Source: Colletotrichum lupini
Taxonomy: Eukaryota; Ascomycota; Sordariomycetes; Glomerellales; Glomerellaceae
Assembly (NCBI RefSeq): GCF_023278565.1
Contig: NC_064672.1
Coordinates: forward strand, 3,906,001-3,970,000
Direction: 5' to 3'
Length of the DNA stretch: 64,000 nt
Part shown: piece after piece, positions 48,558 to 60,112 of the stretch
How positions within the stretch are numbered: the first letter of the stretch is position 1
Layout: the number at the start of each line of letters is the position of its first letter
Program-made: the position numbers and the translations under genes
The notes under the pieces: generated by a model
What the model was told of the DNA's origin: nothing
The model's input: the letters and a program-made list of their open reading frames with translations, nothing else
The model's database searches: none

Positions 48558-50082
48558 CACTCGCCCTACCCCGACTTTGTTTTACAGCCTTCGTCTTTTA
48601 TGCGTGATGACTATAGAGACTTGAACGAGTGATGAAGCCACAAAAAGTTATCAAGTACGGTTACGACTGAAGCATAGCAATGGTGTTTGGAAAGACAGCA
48701 GGATACCCAGTCCACGCAATCTCGCATTTTCTCTTAGGTCCCTTTACTACAGCATAGCGGATACCACAAAAAGTTACGATTACAGTTTCTTGTTTTTACC
48801 TCTGGGCAGTTGGAAGAGGAAAGGAGAGAGGATGAGAAAGGAAAGGGAACAGGTTTCGGTACATTTTCCCATGACCACAATTATTACATTCAAGCACACG
48901 TCGTTCTGTTTGCACAAGTGAGACCTAGCTCTGCATCACCCGCCAAGGAGAATATGGTTCTTTAGCAAGGTTTGTGAGCCAGCTAGACAGAGAAGTGATA
49001 CCTAGCATTATGGGCTGGCACATACAGATATCAAGACTGGTTGGTCGTTGGCGCTTCGCACGGCATTGTGTGTCGTCAGAGCTGCTATAACTGGTAAATC
49101 GTCTTGGTTTTGCTAGACGACGACGACTCAACGACCATCGAGCTTAGATTACCTTCAAACTAAGTCTCACCAGATGTACACGTCGCTGAGGCTTCGATGC
49201 CAACACCGGCCGTAGTGTTTCGTGATGGACCCTGATTGCCTCATACAAATATCAAAAGGCCCAAACTACACGAGAACCAAAAAGAGTTCACCCCCCCGGT
49301 GCTGAACTGGGGGCTACATCTCTTGGTGCTCATGCTGGGACTCGAACCTAGAAGCCTGGTGTAGGCTAAGCCAGTTGAACAGGCTCGCCCGTAACCATCC
49401 CGCCAAACGGCAGTTTGACCTGACCTCGCAAGCCTGTGAGGCGCCTGCTGCCGTTGGTGACGGGAATGGACTTGAGGGGGGGTATATAGGCTTCTCTCGC
49501 GGCAGGTGTGGGAAGGTAAGGTGCGGTAGCACCAGCCTGCTCCTTCTAAGCCGGACTACCAAGGTAGCAGGCTACAGTCTCATGATACTGCTTGTGGGGC
49601 CTGAATGGAAGGCAAGTTCGTCCCGCCATCCATTCCATCTCAGTCTACAACCTAGCACTATGGAAAGACCCACCAGGCTTTAACCTAAGGTACCTAGCTA
49701 CCTTACTTCCAAGTTCCGCATTGTTGTCATAGCCCGTCCGCCGCTCTTTCCTTGCTCGCCACACTCGTTTACCCCTAACTGAGCGACATACGGCTCAATC
49801 TGTACTCGAGTCGCGAGTGGCTTCACGAGCCAAAGTCAGCCTGGCCAAGAGCTTTCTCGAGCCCTAGGTAGCACGATGCTTGTTGTCACTGTGAGAAAGG
49901 CAGCACACTCGAGACACATGGCATCATATTACTATTAATTATTACGCAGACAACGCTCGACATTCAGTAGTCATCTACATGAGCATGATCATCAGGTTCA
50001 CATAACGGCCTGATGACCAGGCCTGTCCTATTCCGCTTCCAGTCTACTACAAATTCGAACGAACTCCCAACGCACAACACCT
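48558..50082. other. Intergenic region between convergent genes
   Basis: No protein gene is recognised. A tRNA-like remnant with a perfect B box is at 49328-49397 (minus). Confidence 0.5.
49328..49397 (-). other. tRNA-like sequence with intact B box, probably a degenerate tRNA or SINE-type remnant
   Basis: On the minus strand GGTTCGAGTCC (49339-49349 on plus coordinates) matches the RNA polymerase III B box exactly, and a D-loop-like TTCAACTGGC lies upstream. The T stem has 4 of 5 pairs, but the anticodon arm folds as a 5-nt loop and no 7-bp acceptor stem is found, so a functional tRNA is unlikely. Confidence 0.25.
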
Positions 50083-51663
50083 CTACTCCAGCATCACAGC
50101 CCGTCTGTTGTAGCCAGTGTTCTTGTCAACACCGACCTTGACAGTGGCGTCCGCGACAGGCGCCTTGACATCGTTGCAGAGACCCTCGGTCTGCTCCTTG
50201 GGCAAGAAGACGCGAGGCAGGCCCCCGGCGGGCATCTGTGCCCACAGACGGCCGTGAGAGGCAACGGTAAAGGACTCGCAGTTCAAGACGTCGACGATCT
50301 CGGCACCAACGGCGAAGCCGTGGACGTTGCGCGCAATGGAGAACATGACGCCGTTGTTGGCGGCAGAGCCGCCGTTAGTGTACATGGAGAAGAGCTGGCC
50401 CTTGCGGAAGCCGATGACGCGGCTGCTGTCGGTGCTGCCGTAGGAGAAGACGGCGCGGGTGCGCTCCTTTGTGAGGAAGTCGGCGTTGGCGGCGGCGGCG
50501 TGGGCGCGGATCTTGTTGGTCTGCTGGATCCAGCCGTAGAGCTCCGCCTTGTCGTCGAAGCCAGTCGTCCAGAAGACCTCGCGGTTGTTGGGGTTGGGGC
50601 CGCCGTTGAAGTGCTGCTCCTGGCCGTAGTAGACGATGGGGATGCCGTCGCGGAGCATGGTCAGAGCGTACATGTTCTTGGCGAGGGCGACGTCGCCGTT
50701 AAGGTAGGGGAAGCGGGGCTGGTCCTGGTTCTCGACGAAGGAGCCCCAGACGGAGGGGTCGATGGAGGACATGCCGGCCATGGTGTTGGCGCTCTCGTAG
50801 ACCTTGTCCATGTCGCTCTCGAGGGTGGAGAAGACGGTGGCGAAGAGGTGGTAGCTGCTGTAGTCCATGATGCCGTCGAGGTAGTTCTGGTAAGGGGCGA
50901 GCAGGGTCAGGGAGGAGTGGCTGACCTCGGCGAGAAGGAAGACGCCGGCGGCCTCGCGGAAGCCGCCCTCGGTGAAGAACTCGGGCTCAATCTCGAGGGC
51001 GGTGTCAACGCGGAGGCCATCGATGGAGTACTTTGTGACGAGGTCCTTGATCCACTCGGCGTAGATCTTACGGACGAAGTCGTCCTCGGTGCGGAGGTCG
51101 GGCAGACCCTCGAGCCAGCAGAGCTGCTCGGACTGGAGGTTGTTCCAGTTGATGGAGCACTCCTTGTGGTAGTACTCGGGCTTGTTGAAGGGCTTGTACT
51201 TTGTGTAGTTGCCGGGGGAGTCGTTCAGACCGGAGTGGTTGGGGGCGACGTCGACCATGAGGTACATGCCGCGGGCGTGGAGGGCGCTGGAGAGCTCCAG
51301 GAGGTCGGCCTCAGTACCAAAGTGCGGGTTGATGGAGTAGAGGTCCTCGGTCCAGAAGCCGTGGTAGCCCTCTCCGTTGCCGCCAACGTTTCCCACGACG
51401 TTCTTCACGACAGGCGAGATCCAGATGGCGGTGGCACCAAGGTTCTGGATGTAGTCCAGCTTGCTGGTGATGCCCTTCCAGGTGCCGCCACAGTACAGGC
51501 CCGGGGTGATATCGCAGACTGGGGTCGAGCCATCAGAGGTGGCAAAACGGTCGGTGATGATTTGGTAGATGCTCTGGTTTCTCCATCCGGCGGCATCCAA
51601 GGCCGAGACGCCTTGGAGGGCCCCGACGGCCAGCAAAGAGAGTGTTGTTGCGAAGGAACGCAT
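50083..51663 (-). CDS. Secreted GH13 alpha-amylase-like glycoside hydrolase
   Basis: Single exon, 526 aa, without introns. Residues 1 to about 20 form a signal peptide (MRSFATTLSLLAVGALQGVSA). The GH13 barrel follows, beginning WRNQSIYQIITDRFA and closely resembling fungal Taka-type amylases. Conserved regions: I, DVAPNHSG (D138, H143); II, GLRVDTALE (nucleophile D220); III, LLAEVS (acid/base E246); IV, VENQDQPRF (D314). The three catalytic acids are all present. However, the usual His before the region IV Asp (normally ENHD) is Gln313, and the Lys-His after region II is Leu-Glu. Such changes could shift substrate range or favour transfer over hydrolysis. No starch-binding domain or GPI signal is seen at the C-terminus. 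It is expected to be extracellular and to act on alpha-1,4-glucans, but activity should not be assumed. Confidence 0.93.
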   Translation of the reverse strand: MRSFATTLSLLAVGALQGVSALDAAGWRNQSIYQIITDRFATSDGSTPVCDITPGLYCGGTWKGITSKLDYIQNLGATAIWISPVVKNVVGNVGGNGEGYHGFWTEDLYSINPHFGTEADLLELSSALHARGMYLMVDVAPNHSGLNDSPGNYTKYKPFNKPEYYHKECSINWNNLQSEQLCWLEGLPDLRTEDDFVRKIYAEWIKDLVTKYSIDGLRVDTALEIEPEFFTEGGFREAAGVFLLAEVSHSSLTLLAPYQNYLDGIMDYSSYHLFATVFSTLESDMDKVYESANTMAGMSSIDPSVWGSFVENQDQPRFPYLNGDVALAKNMYALTMLRDGIPIVYYGQEQHFNGGPNPNNREVFWTTGFDDKAELYGWIQQTNKIRAHAAAANADFLTKERTRAVFSYGSTDSSRVIGFRKGQLFSMYTNGGSAANNGVMFSIARNVHGFAVGAEIVDVLNCESFTVASHGRLWAQMPAGGLPRVFLPKEQTEGLCNDVKAPVADATVKVGVDKNTGYNRRAVMLE

Positions 51664-54600
51664 GTTTACACAGTTGATGAGAAGATTATGGTATTAAGGC
51701 AGTGGTCGATTATCCAAGAGAAGGAAGAACAACAGACAAAAGAAGATACGATGTAAAGAGAGTCGGTTTGTGAACGATTGGAGTGTAATGTACGGCAGGG
51801 ATCAAACGAACGATAACAGCACAAGGCAGAACGAGTGATTGCCTTGGCTTGAACTGCGGCACCTGTAGGGAGAGAGGGATGGAAGGAGGGAGGAAGGAGG
51901 AGGAGAGACTAAGCGGAAGTGTAAAGACAGCGGTTGAGTAGCATATATTGTATCTTCGCACCAGCGAGGACCACGAGCAGTTTACTCCCACATACCAGAC
52001 TCTCGTCTTTTGACGAGAGCCTCGCTTCGCGGACCTCGTTCGAATCGCCCCTGCCAAAAGGGCTGTGCTATTGGCAGAATACGAATAAAATGCCAGATCG
52101 AGTGGTCCCAGCCGATTTAGGTGAGCTCACGTTGTCCCTTTTGAATCAGATCCCGGCTGTCGTCCCCATCTGTAGATCCACTACCGTCCCTACCCATGCG
52201 GTGGATGGGGTGGTCTAGAGTCCTAGACGTAGCATCCGTTGACAGTTCGGATACTGCGAAACGCATCGTTAGTGGAAAGGAAGGATTTAAGCGAGGAGAA
52301 AAGTCAGAAATACGAGAGAAGGGGGACAACAAGACTCTTGGGGGGAGGATATCAGAGCCCAAGAGGAAGGCGGTCGTGAAGAAGAGGCTCCTTTCTGCGC
52401 ATCCTGAACAGGGTGTTTGGGCGCTAACACAATCTACATTAGACAGTCGACCCCGGCTCTCCCGTCCGAGTCGGCTCGAAAACGGCAAAGGCCCAAGTCG
52501 GATAGTTTCCGGCGACGGGGGCTCTTCTCCACTTTCATCCCGATCGGTCAATATTCCACTATTCTATAGAGTGCTTTTCTGATTAATCGCGTTGGCTCTT
52601 CCGGCGTGAATGAGCGAATGGATTCCCGGCTTTTCCTAATCGGTGAACCTGCGTTTGGGAGAGAGTACTACGTAGATGTTGCTCCCCCTTCTGCAGTGCT
52701 GCAGCGCCGCAGTCCTGGAGCTTTTGTTCCTGGTCCTATCTGGGTTTAGTCCATCGGTGTGAGCGTGTTTGTCACTTGTGACGTTCCCACGTTCCGACGC
52801 AGGAGTAACGGGGTCTTCCGTGAGGCTGTGAGATCGAGCTCGAGCTCGAACCAGATTCAATGAAATGGGACCAACTGGTGGACTTTTGAAGTATCCATGG
52901 ATAGCTCCTGAGGTGGGTAGGCGCTGAATTTGGTGAACGGGTGGGGCAGGCTAGCGCGACCTCCGAAGATGTTTGTTTCACAGCACCCTACCTTCTCCTT
53001 CGAGTCAATTGAGATATCAACATCGAGCCAAAGTCGTATCGCGACGTTGTAGAGATGTAACGACGGGTACAGGTATTTTGACCACTCTCAGGCTGTCGAA
53101 GCAGTCTGAAGGTAAGAGTCCTTCACATGAACGCAAACCCCCCTTCCCAAACCAGTTCATTCTCATCATCATCCTCACGTGGGCTGTTTCTAATTGCTCT
53201 TACTAAAAGACTGCTGATCGTCTTCGTATAGCGACAACATACTTTCAGTGTTCAATGTAATTGACTTTTCGTTGGATTCGAGTTGGTTGCCAGAGCTGTG
53301 TCGCTAACATTCTCGGACAGTTGGTGAGATTTGAAAGTGGAAGAAAGATTTTGCGGAAAGCTTGGATCAGAGAGGATTTTGTCCAGCGACACGTTTAAAT
53401 TTCATAGATGCCCCTAACTTATCCGCTTGATTTTTGGTTGAAGACGTATTTTGCGGCTCTCCTTCCTCGCCGAGTTCGGTCTTACAAGCATCAACTCTTC
53501 GGCTATGCAGGTAGCGGACGGAGGGTTTTTTGGTAAGGAAGGTACAGATGCTTATTGCACAGCGTGCTCAATGCGAACGGCCCACTTCTCCGGATAATGA
53601 AAGATATATCAGACCTTCAGAGAACTTATGCACCTACTATCCGCACTAGAATGAAAGATATAAATGAAGACAGAAAATGGTAAGAATATTCCCACAGACG
53701 GGGTACTCGTCCGCGGGCAAGGAGGTGAGCACGATATAGTGGGGAACCCACCGTACCTTAGATGCAACCTCTTTAGGCGGCTCCTGTGACATGACGTAAG
53801 TTGGAAGACGGCACATGGCTTCCAGCAGACAGAACGACGCGATGTGCTTGTGGCCGCATACGCATCCGCTACATGATACAGGCATATCTGGACTGTATTC
53901 TTGCATCCATGTTGCATTTGACATGCAGAGGACTGATTTTCAGATGGACAACGGCGGACGTTGCAAAACCGACGCCGTTGAAGTTTGAATGGGTCCCGCC
54001 ACCCTTTTTTAATGGGCACTGCGACCTTCTAGTCTCAACTTTAAAAAGCGTACCTACCTTACTAAGGCAAGCACGCAAGCTCCTTCCACGTGCCCATGAA
54101 ACGAACCCGACGACATGTCTCCACGGTGTCGATGGGAAAACGAAGATGAGCATCGCTGTGATATTTTGGATGCCCAAAAACTCTTGCAGCGATATCGACC
54201 TGACATGTCACTCACAGTCACATCGCACAAGATGTGGTGAGACTCGAGGGATGATGTCAATAGGACCATCGAGAGCCAAGACATGCGGCACAAATCCAGC
54301 CGTGGCAGGACCGCTTAGCGCTTTCTGGGCACAGCATTAGGTCGCAGGTACTGAATCTTGACTTCACTGGGCGATGCCCCAAATCCTTGGCGATTGGGAA
54401 AAGGGCAGAACGGCATCACAGGCACGTGATGCCAGAATTCGAGACCCAATCAAGGCAGGCACAAGCTCCGAGTTCACCTCACCTCCATCTCACATCACAT
54501 CACAGGCAGGGACACCCAGGCGTTCTTTCCCGCACTAGTTCACTTGACAGGGGCAGGCTTTCCCTCCTTCCTACCCTACCTTACCTGACAAACAACAGCG

Positions 54601-55531
54601 GACCCATCTACTTCTGCAGATTCAACGTCATCTCAACCGCCTTCTCTTATTCTTCTCACTACAGACTTCGCGCGGAAGCAATCTAATTTGCCGGCGTACT
54701 CCAACACAACCTCTCATCTTCGACCGATTGAGGTCGATCCCACCCTCTTCGCATTCGAGCGAACCCTCCAGCGATAGTTTTCGACCGATGGAACGCGTGC
54801 TAACTTGTCTCTTCACAACTAGGTTTCGAATCCATTCTGCCTAGCACGCTCTGGCTATCACTCGAAATCAAACAAATGATCTACACTCAAGTGAGATTTC
54901 TCTCGCCACAGCCTGCCTTACGAGTACCGACCTCCTTTCGCTCCCACAACCAGCACAACCCCTTCTCCGACCATGAAGCTATCCTCTCTGTCACACCATC
55001 TGCGAGCGCAGACGTGGGAAGCGTCATGACGTCGTCCAAGATCCTCCAATGCCTGCCGGTAAGTGCGAACGAACTTGTCGATCTGCTGCTTCAGTTCCAG
55101 TTCCCATTGTCCCATAGTTTTACCAATTCTTGCGTGTTTTTCCCCCGCATTCAACCCCATCCCCGCTTTCCATTCAATCCATAGGTGCGACCGCGCTAGC
55201 CTTCCACCTTCTCGGTGTCGTTCGAGGTGAAGCTTGACGGAGAAGTCTCCGATTACGTCGTTGAACAAAGCTGCCTATCTTCAGTTTCCATTCCTTGGCG
55301 ACTATCTCAGTACATAAGGAGCCAAGCTGTCCCAAGCCGGGAGGCTACCTTGGCTGTCTTGGATTTCAATTCTACTTACCCATTTCTTCTACAGTTTCTC
55401 ACCTGCACCCCTTTGCCAGGACGTTCCCCCCTCGTGGCAGTGCCCAGACTTCCAGCTGGGTTCACCCCCCAAATACCGGCATACCATTATCTTCTCTACC
55501 AAGCTGAGTCTCAATTGTCGTCACCGTCAAT
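51664..55531. other. Divergent intergenic region between amylase-like and transporter genes
   Basis: About 3.9 kb with no convincing gene. Near the amylase side, 51866-51909 is a polypyrimidine tract on the minus strand and an AT-rich TATA-like stretch follows at about 51940-51950. Near the transporter side, 54880-55531 is CT-rich leader. ORFs at 52117-52582, 53609-54340 and 54876-55547 overlap on both strands and have no motif. Confidence 0.5.
51866..51909 (-). promoter_or_regulatory. Polypyrimidine tract upstream of the amylase-like gene
   Basis: On the minus strand this is an almost pure C/T run about 205-245 nt before the start codon. Such tracts commonly mark the transcription start region of well-expressed filamentous-fungal genes; function here is inferred. 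Confidence 0.4.
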
Positions 55532-57792
55532 ATGGCCTCGGATCTGAAGCGAGAAAAGATTGGCGACCAATCGTTATCAGACCATGCCGAGACCGATTAC
55601 GCTCACTTGGACCATCCAGGACGACCGTCCGAGGCCACGGCGGTTGATGAGGAAGAGAGAAAGCGTCTAGAGGCTTCGCGCAAGCTGGAGAACCCTCTTG
55701 CTGGCTTCACGCCTGAACAGTTGAGTCGAAAAGGCGAGGACTACTGTCAACAACATGGCATTACCGACCAAGAAGACATTCGGGCTTTTCGCCTTGGCGC
55801 CATGATCGCTGGAAATATGAACAAGTACGATAGCATGACGGAGATCACTGCCGATGAACGAGCAGTGCTTGACGGCGAGTCTACTCACAAGTGGCGGAAC
55901 CCCAAGATGCTCTATGGCGTTGTTGCCGGTCGGTCTTCCGGTCTCTTTACTCTTTCTTCTACTTCTACCTTTTCTTTGTCTTGTTTCAGTCATACCTCTC
56001 CAGCCTCTCCCCGTCTCCGCCTTCCTCTCTACGTACAGAGGCTGACCCTTTCCAAGTTTGTTCATTCTGCGCTGTCGTCCAGGGTATGGACGAGACTGTT
56101 GTCAATGGCGCCCAGTCCTTCTACAAAAAGCAGTTCGGCATCGGAGGAGAGACTGAGCGAGACACCTGGCTCCTTGGCTTGACAAACTCTGCTCCATATC
56201 TCTGCTGCGCCGTCATCGGTTGCTGGCTTACAGAACCTATGAACAAGCGGTTCGGCCGCCGTGGTACCGTCTTTATCTCCTGTCTCATCTCTGCCCTCGC
56301 CTGTTTCTGGCAGGCTTTCACCAATACTTGGTGGCATATGTTCATCGCTCGTTTCTTCCTCGGTTTCGGCATTGGACCCAAGTCTGCCACCACTCCCATC
56401 TTCGCCGCCGAATGTGCGCCTCCTCGCCTGCGTGGCGCATTGTTATGCAATGGCAACTGTGGACAGCCTTTGGCATTATGATGGGATACGTTGCCGATTT
56501 GGCTTTCTACTACGTGCCTGACAGAGGTGGTATTGTCGGCCTTAACTGGAGGCTGATGATGGGCAGCGCCATGCTACCTGCTGTTTTTGTCTGCGCATGC
56601 TGCTACATGTGTCCCGAGTCCCCTAGATGGTACCTGACCAAGAACCGCCACTCCGACGCCTACAAATCCATGTGCCAGTTACGCTTCAAGAAGGTACAGG
56701 CTGCCCGCGATCTCTTCTATGCCAATGCCCTTCTACAAGCCGAGAAGGAGACACAAGGCATCGGTAAACACAACCGTTTCCTAGAGTTTATTACGGTACG
56801 CCGTAATAGAAACGGTATGATTGCGAGTCAGGTTGTTATGTTTATGCACCAATTTTGCGGCGTGAACGTCATAGGTGAGTTTTATTTATACAACGAGGTC
56901 TTATATGGTATTTGTATATATTTTTACAGTATATCCATGTATACTAGTATAGTGTATACGCGTATGGAACCGTTTCAAACGGTTGTGTATTGCATATTGG
57001 ACGGTGATGGAAAAGATGCCTCAGACCCGATGATTATTCTAATCCAGAGTATCTCAAACACTGTGCTAATCATAAGCAGCTTATTACAGCTCTGAGATCT
57101 TCCTGGCGGCCGAGTTCAGCGAAGTAAGTGCCTTGTCGGCGTCCCTTGGCTTTGGCATCATCAACTGGCTCTTCGCTCTTCCGGCTTTCTACACGATTGA
57201 TACTTTCGGACGGCGCAACTTACTCTTGACAACCTTCCCATTGATGGCCATCTGTCTTTTTTTTACTGGATTCTCATTCTATATACCTACAAACCCCGCC
57301 AAGATCGCCTGCATCGCCCTGGGCATCTATCTCTTCGGCATGGTCTATTCCCCTGGCGAGGGACCGGTACCTTTCACTTACTCGGCCGAGGCATACCCGC
57401 TGTACATCCGCCCCATCGGCATGTCTCTGGCGACGGCCACGACGTGGTTCTTCAACTTCCTCCTTGCCGTCACCTGGCCTTCTCTTCAGGCGGCCTTTAC
57501 GCCGACGGGCGCCTTTGGGTGGTATGGCGGTTGGAACATCATCGGCTTCTTCCTGGTGTTGCTGCTCGTCCCGGAGACTAAGGAGAAGACCCTCGAGGAG
57601 CTGGACGCCGTGTTCAGCGTTCCACTGCGGACTTTTGCGCGGTACGGGCTCGCGCAGTTCTTCTACTTTTGGAAGAGGTACATCTTTAGGCAGGACATTA
57701 GCCCGCCTGCTGTGCCGCATGCTGGAGGGGTTGACTATCATCGGGACTCGTTCAAGCAGGAGAAGCAGCACAACCCGACTGCTCGTGTTTAA
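55532..57792 (+). pseudogene. MFS sugar transporter (sugar porter family) with a single-base frameshift
   Basis: Exon model 55532-55928, 56057-56874 and 57080-57792; about 640 residues in family-length register. Family motifs are intact on both sides of the defect: VQGMDETVVNGAQ, MNKRFGRRGT, FFLGFGIGPK, PESPRWYL, QFCGVNVI, NWLFALPAFYTIDTFGRR, PETKEKTLEELD. Twelve hydrophobic segments are expected. Between AECAPPRLRGAL and MQWQLWTAFG the frame shifts by one base (one nucleotide too few at 56442/56443). The conserved block leaves no room for an intron. Read literally, translation stops at 56479-56481 after about 273 aa. The first intron donor (GTCGGT) is weak, and the second intron (205 nt) is long and palindrome-rich. 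Either this is a recent pseudogene, or the shift is a sequencing error and the gene is an intact plasma-membrane sugar/H+ symporter. Confidence 0.85.
56968..56984. repeat. Perfect inverted repeat within the second transporter intron
   Basis: AACCGTTT and AAACGGTT flank a single C, giving 8-bp arms. Another palindrome, ATACTAGTAT, lies at 56941-56950 in the same intron. Confidence 0.8.
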
Positions 57793-59707
57793 TGAATGCT
57801 AGAGGAACATTCAAGTATCGGAGACAAATCCTGCTGCTACTTAGCCAGACCAGCGTGGGACGGGCCAAAAGGTCCAGAAATGATTGCCGCTTTATAACAA
57901 TGGCGTGATGGCACCACTATCTATCACTTGAGGAGTATATGGAGACTTAATGTACATCAGGGCAAGGAAGACTTGTCTGAGAAACGATTTGCTTCAACTG
58001 TAAGACTACCTATTTGGAAACGAACTATGAAACGATCTATGTCAAGCACACGATCTTCGATTGATCTAAACGTCCCATTCAGGCGGCGTAATGCCTGCCC
58101 GCTGTGCGACTGATTTTCTCCACTCCTTGTTAATTGCGACGCAAACTTTGGGTACTATCAAATTCTATCCAGGCAATCAGTTCCGTAAAGGCTCATATGG
58201 CGCCCTCTGCGCGACGAGCAGTGAGGGCAGAGTTTTCATACGACGGATGTATTGGCACACCGCCGATGAATGAGAACGACCATTTTGGTCGGCTTCCGAG
58301 TTTTAGGTGACATACTGATCACAAAGATTTCTGAGCTGACTTCTTCCTCCGTTCTGGTAGCAGAGACTCATCACCAAGCCCCAAGTACGATGATTCACTT
58401 CAGGTGCGCTACTTGTATATGTCTACATCACTCTCCTGTCAGCAGTAGTTGGTCGGGTGTCTAGGTTTGTGAGGAAGGAGGCATTTAGCATTCAGCAGGT
58501 GGTATGAAAGTTCCTCCTCCTTGTCTTGCGCCCTTCTCTCGACGTGTTAAAAACAATAGGTCATCTGAGATTGTAACCTGAAAACCTGAATAGGTCTCCT
58601 TTGGACGATTGTCTGAATCCAGTCTCCCAGGGCAGGTGAAGGTCTTTCCGAGCCCTCGAATGCTCCTTGGGATGGAGGGGCGAGGTGCACCGCTAGGTAG
58701 GTACTTGGGTCACTTCTCCTTCTGTCCTACCATAAGAGGCACAAGGGGAACCTGGCCGAGGGGTATTTAGAGGGAGTCATAGATTAATCCATAAGTCCGA
58801 GGCCTCACTCAACCTAACCTTTTGTTCAATTCACCATTGGTGACTCCTTTTTCTTTTTGTCACTTTCTTTCAGCATCTCGCCCTGTTCAATTACTTTACT
58901 TCAATTCAGCCGAGAACATCGGTATCGCTTTCAATTATTCAGGCCCCAGCATCTTTCAACCTCGTGTCACTCTTGCCTGAAGAACAAGTAGGTATGCCTC
59001 GCATGCGTATTCGTCACCCTCAGCCTGAGGTATCACAGGACAGGGCGGAGCGTGGTCTATATACTAGTTCACCTCGGAAATTCTCAACAGCAGTAAAAGG
59101 GACTCTTGCCCAGAAGCTTAAGATGGTTATACCCCTAATCCTGAAGTGCAAAGCTACCGAGCTGTAGTTTGTGGATTCGAAACCCACAAGCGGCCTTCTT
59201 TTCCATCCTTTCTTTCTTCCTCGCTTTTCTTTTCTTTTCTTTTTTTTTCCCCGGCGTGAGGCTGGAATATTTCACTTCGTTAATTGGGTAGAGGGAACTA
59301 CAGATAATCTGCCTTGAGGTACGCATACCCTCGTCCTTGCGGATACAAACTTACAATTGTTCGCACACTACGCTCGTGATATATACGTGTGATGAACCGG
59401 TCTTCGAGACAGATAGACTGCAATTTGTCTACCTGAGACGGCTCCTTCATGACCAAAGCATCCAAAAATGTCACTGGCTAGAAGTGAACGGTGCGGTGGA
59501 GCTTGAGGCCATTGATCAAGTAGAAACTGCCAAATATATAAGGGGCAGAACACCCCCGACGGAGCAATCCGCCGGAGCAGTACCGTGTATTACGTATTGG
59601 GGAAACCTGGGTATATTGCGCTCTATACCTAACCACTAACCAAAACAGCAGTCAACCGACTCGACCATTGTCTCCCTTTCATCAACTCCCAACCTTCCGC
59701 CGCCCGC
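57793..59707. other. Intergenic region downstream of the transporter
   Basis: No gene is recognised; short ORFs lack motifs. A hairpin with a TTCGAA-containing loop at about 59167-59190 resembles a T arm but has no tRNA around it. A T-rich tract follows at 59210-59250. Confidence 0.5.
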
Positions 59708-60112
59708 CTACAGGGCGAGCTTCACCCACTCCAACGCGCACAGGACCTCCTGGTGCCAGCCCGCGTGGGCAGCCAGGTCCAGCATGATCTCTTCTTTTAT
59801 ACGGGTATTATCGTCGCCCGGGGGGTCCCGTAGGAGCCGTCTGAGGCGCCGGCTTGTCGCCCTGACCCTGTGCACCTCCGGCCCGTCCATCGTGGCCATT
59901 ATGGCCAGGCCGGCGTCGATGTGCCGGATCCTGGCATCCGTACCGGCCCGGCTGTCCACGGCGCCTGTGATGTCGCCCAGCCGAATTCCGCACCGTCGGA
60001 ACGCCCTGCGTTGCTTTTCTAACTTCAACATGCCCATGGTGGCCACGATGGCTACGGCGTCGAGCTGGCCGAAGTCGTCGAGCCTGAGAGGGGCAGACTT
60101 GTCGAGGGGCAT
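59708..60112 (-). CDS. Small orphan protein, function unknown
   Basis: Minus-strand ORF of 134 aa from the ATG at 60112 (MPLDKSAPLRLDDFG). The frame stays open upstream to 60157 but without an earlier ATG. The translation is GC-rich, basic and Arg/Leu/Ala-rich, with probable helices such as RRLRRLLRDPPGD and a C-terminal EEIMLDLAAHAGWHQEVL. No family is recognised. An upstream minus-strand ORF (60419-59808, MASEEINHTS) in another frame could be a first exon, but no splice pair joined the frames. It could be a truncated gene; it lies 450 nt from the stem-loop array. Confidence 0.4.
   Translation of the reverse strand: MPLDKSAPLRLDDFGQLDAVAIVATMGMLKLEKQRRAFRRCGIRLGDITGAVDSRAGTDARIRHIDAGLAIMATMDGPEVHRVRATSRRLRRLLRDPPGDDNTRIKEEIMLDLAAHAGWHQEVLCALEWVKLAL

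Noticed and set aside
50254..51756. 500-codon plus-strand ORF
   Set aside because: It is exactly antisense to the amylase-like gene, and its Val/Gly/Glu/Asp-rich translation is the shadow of GC-biased third codon positions.
59145..59200. T-arm-like hairpin around GGATTCGAAACC
   Set aside because: The loop is nine bases instead of seven and no acceptor, D or anticodon arm is present.
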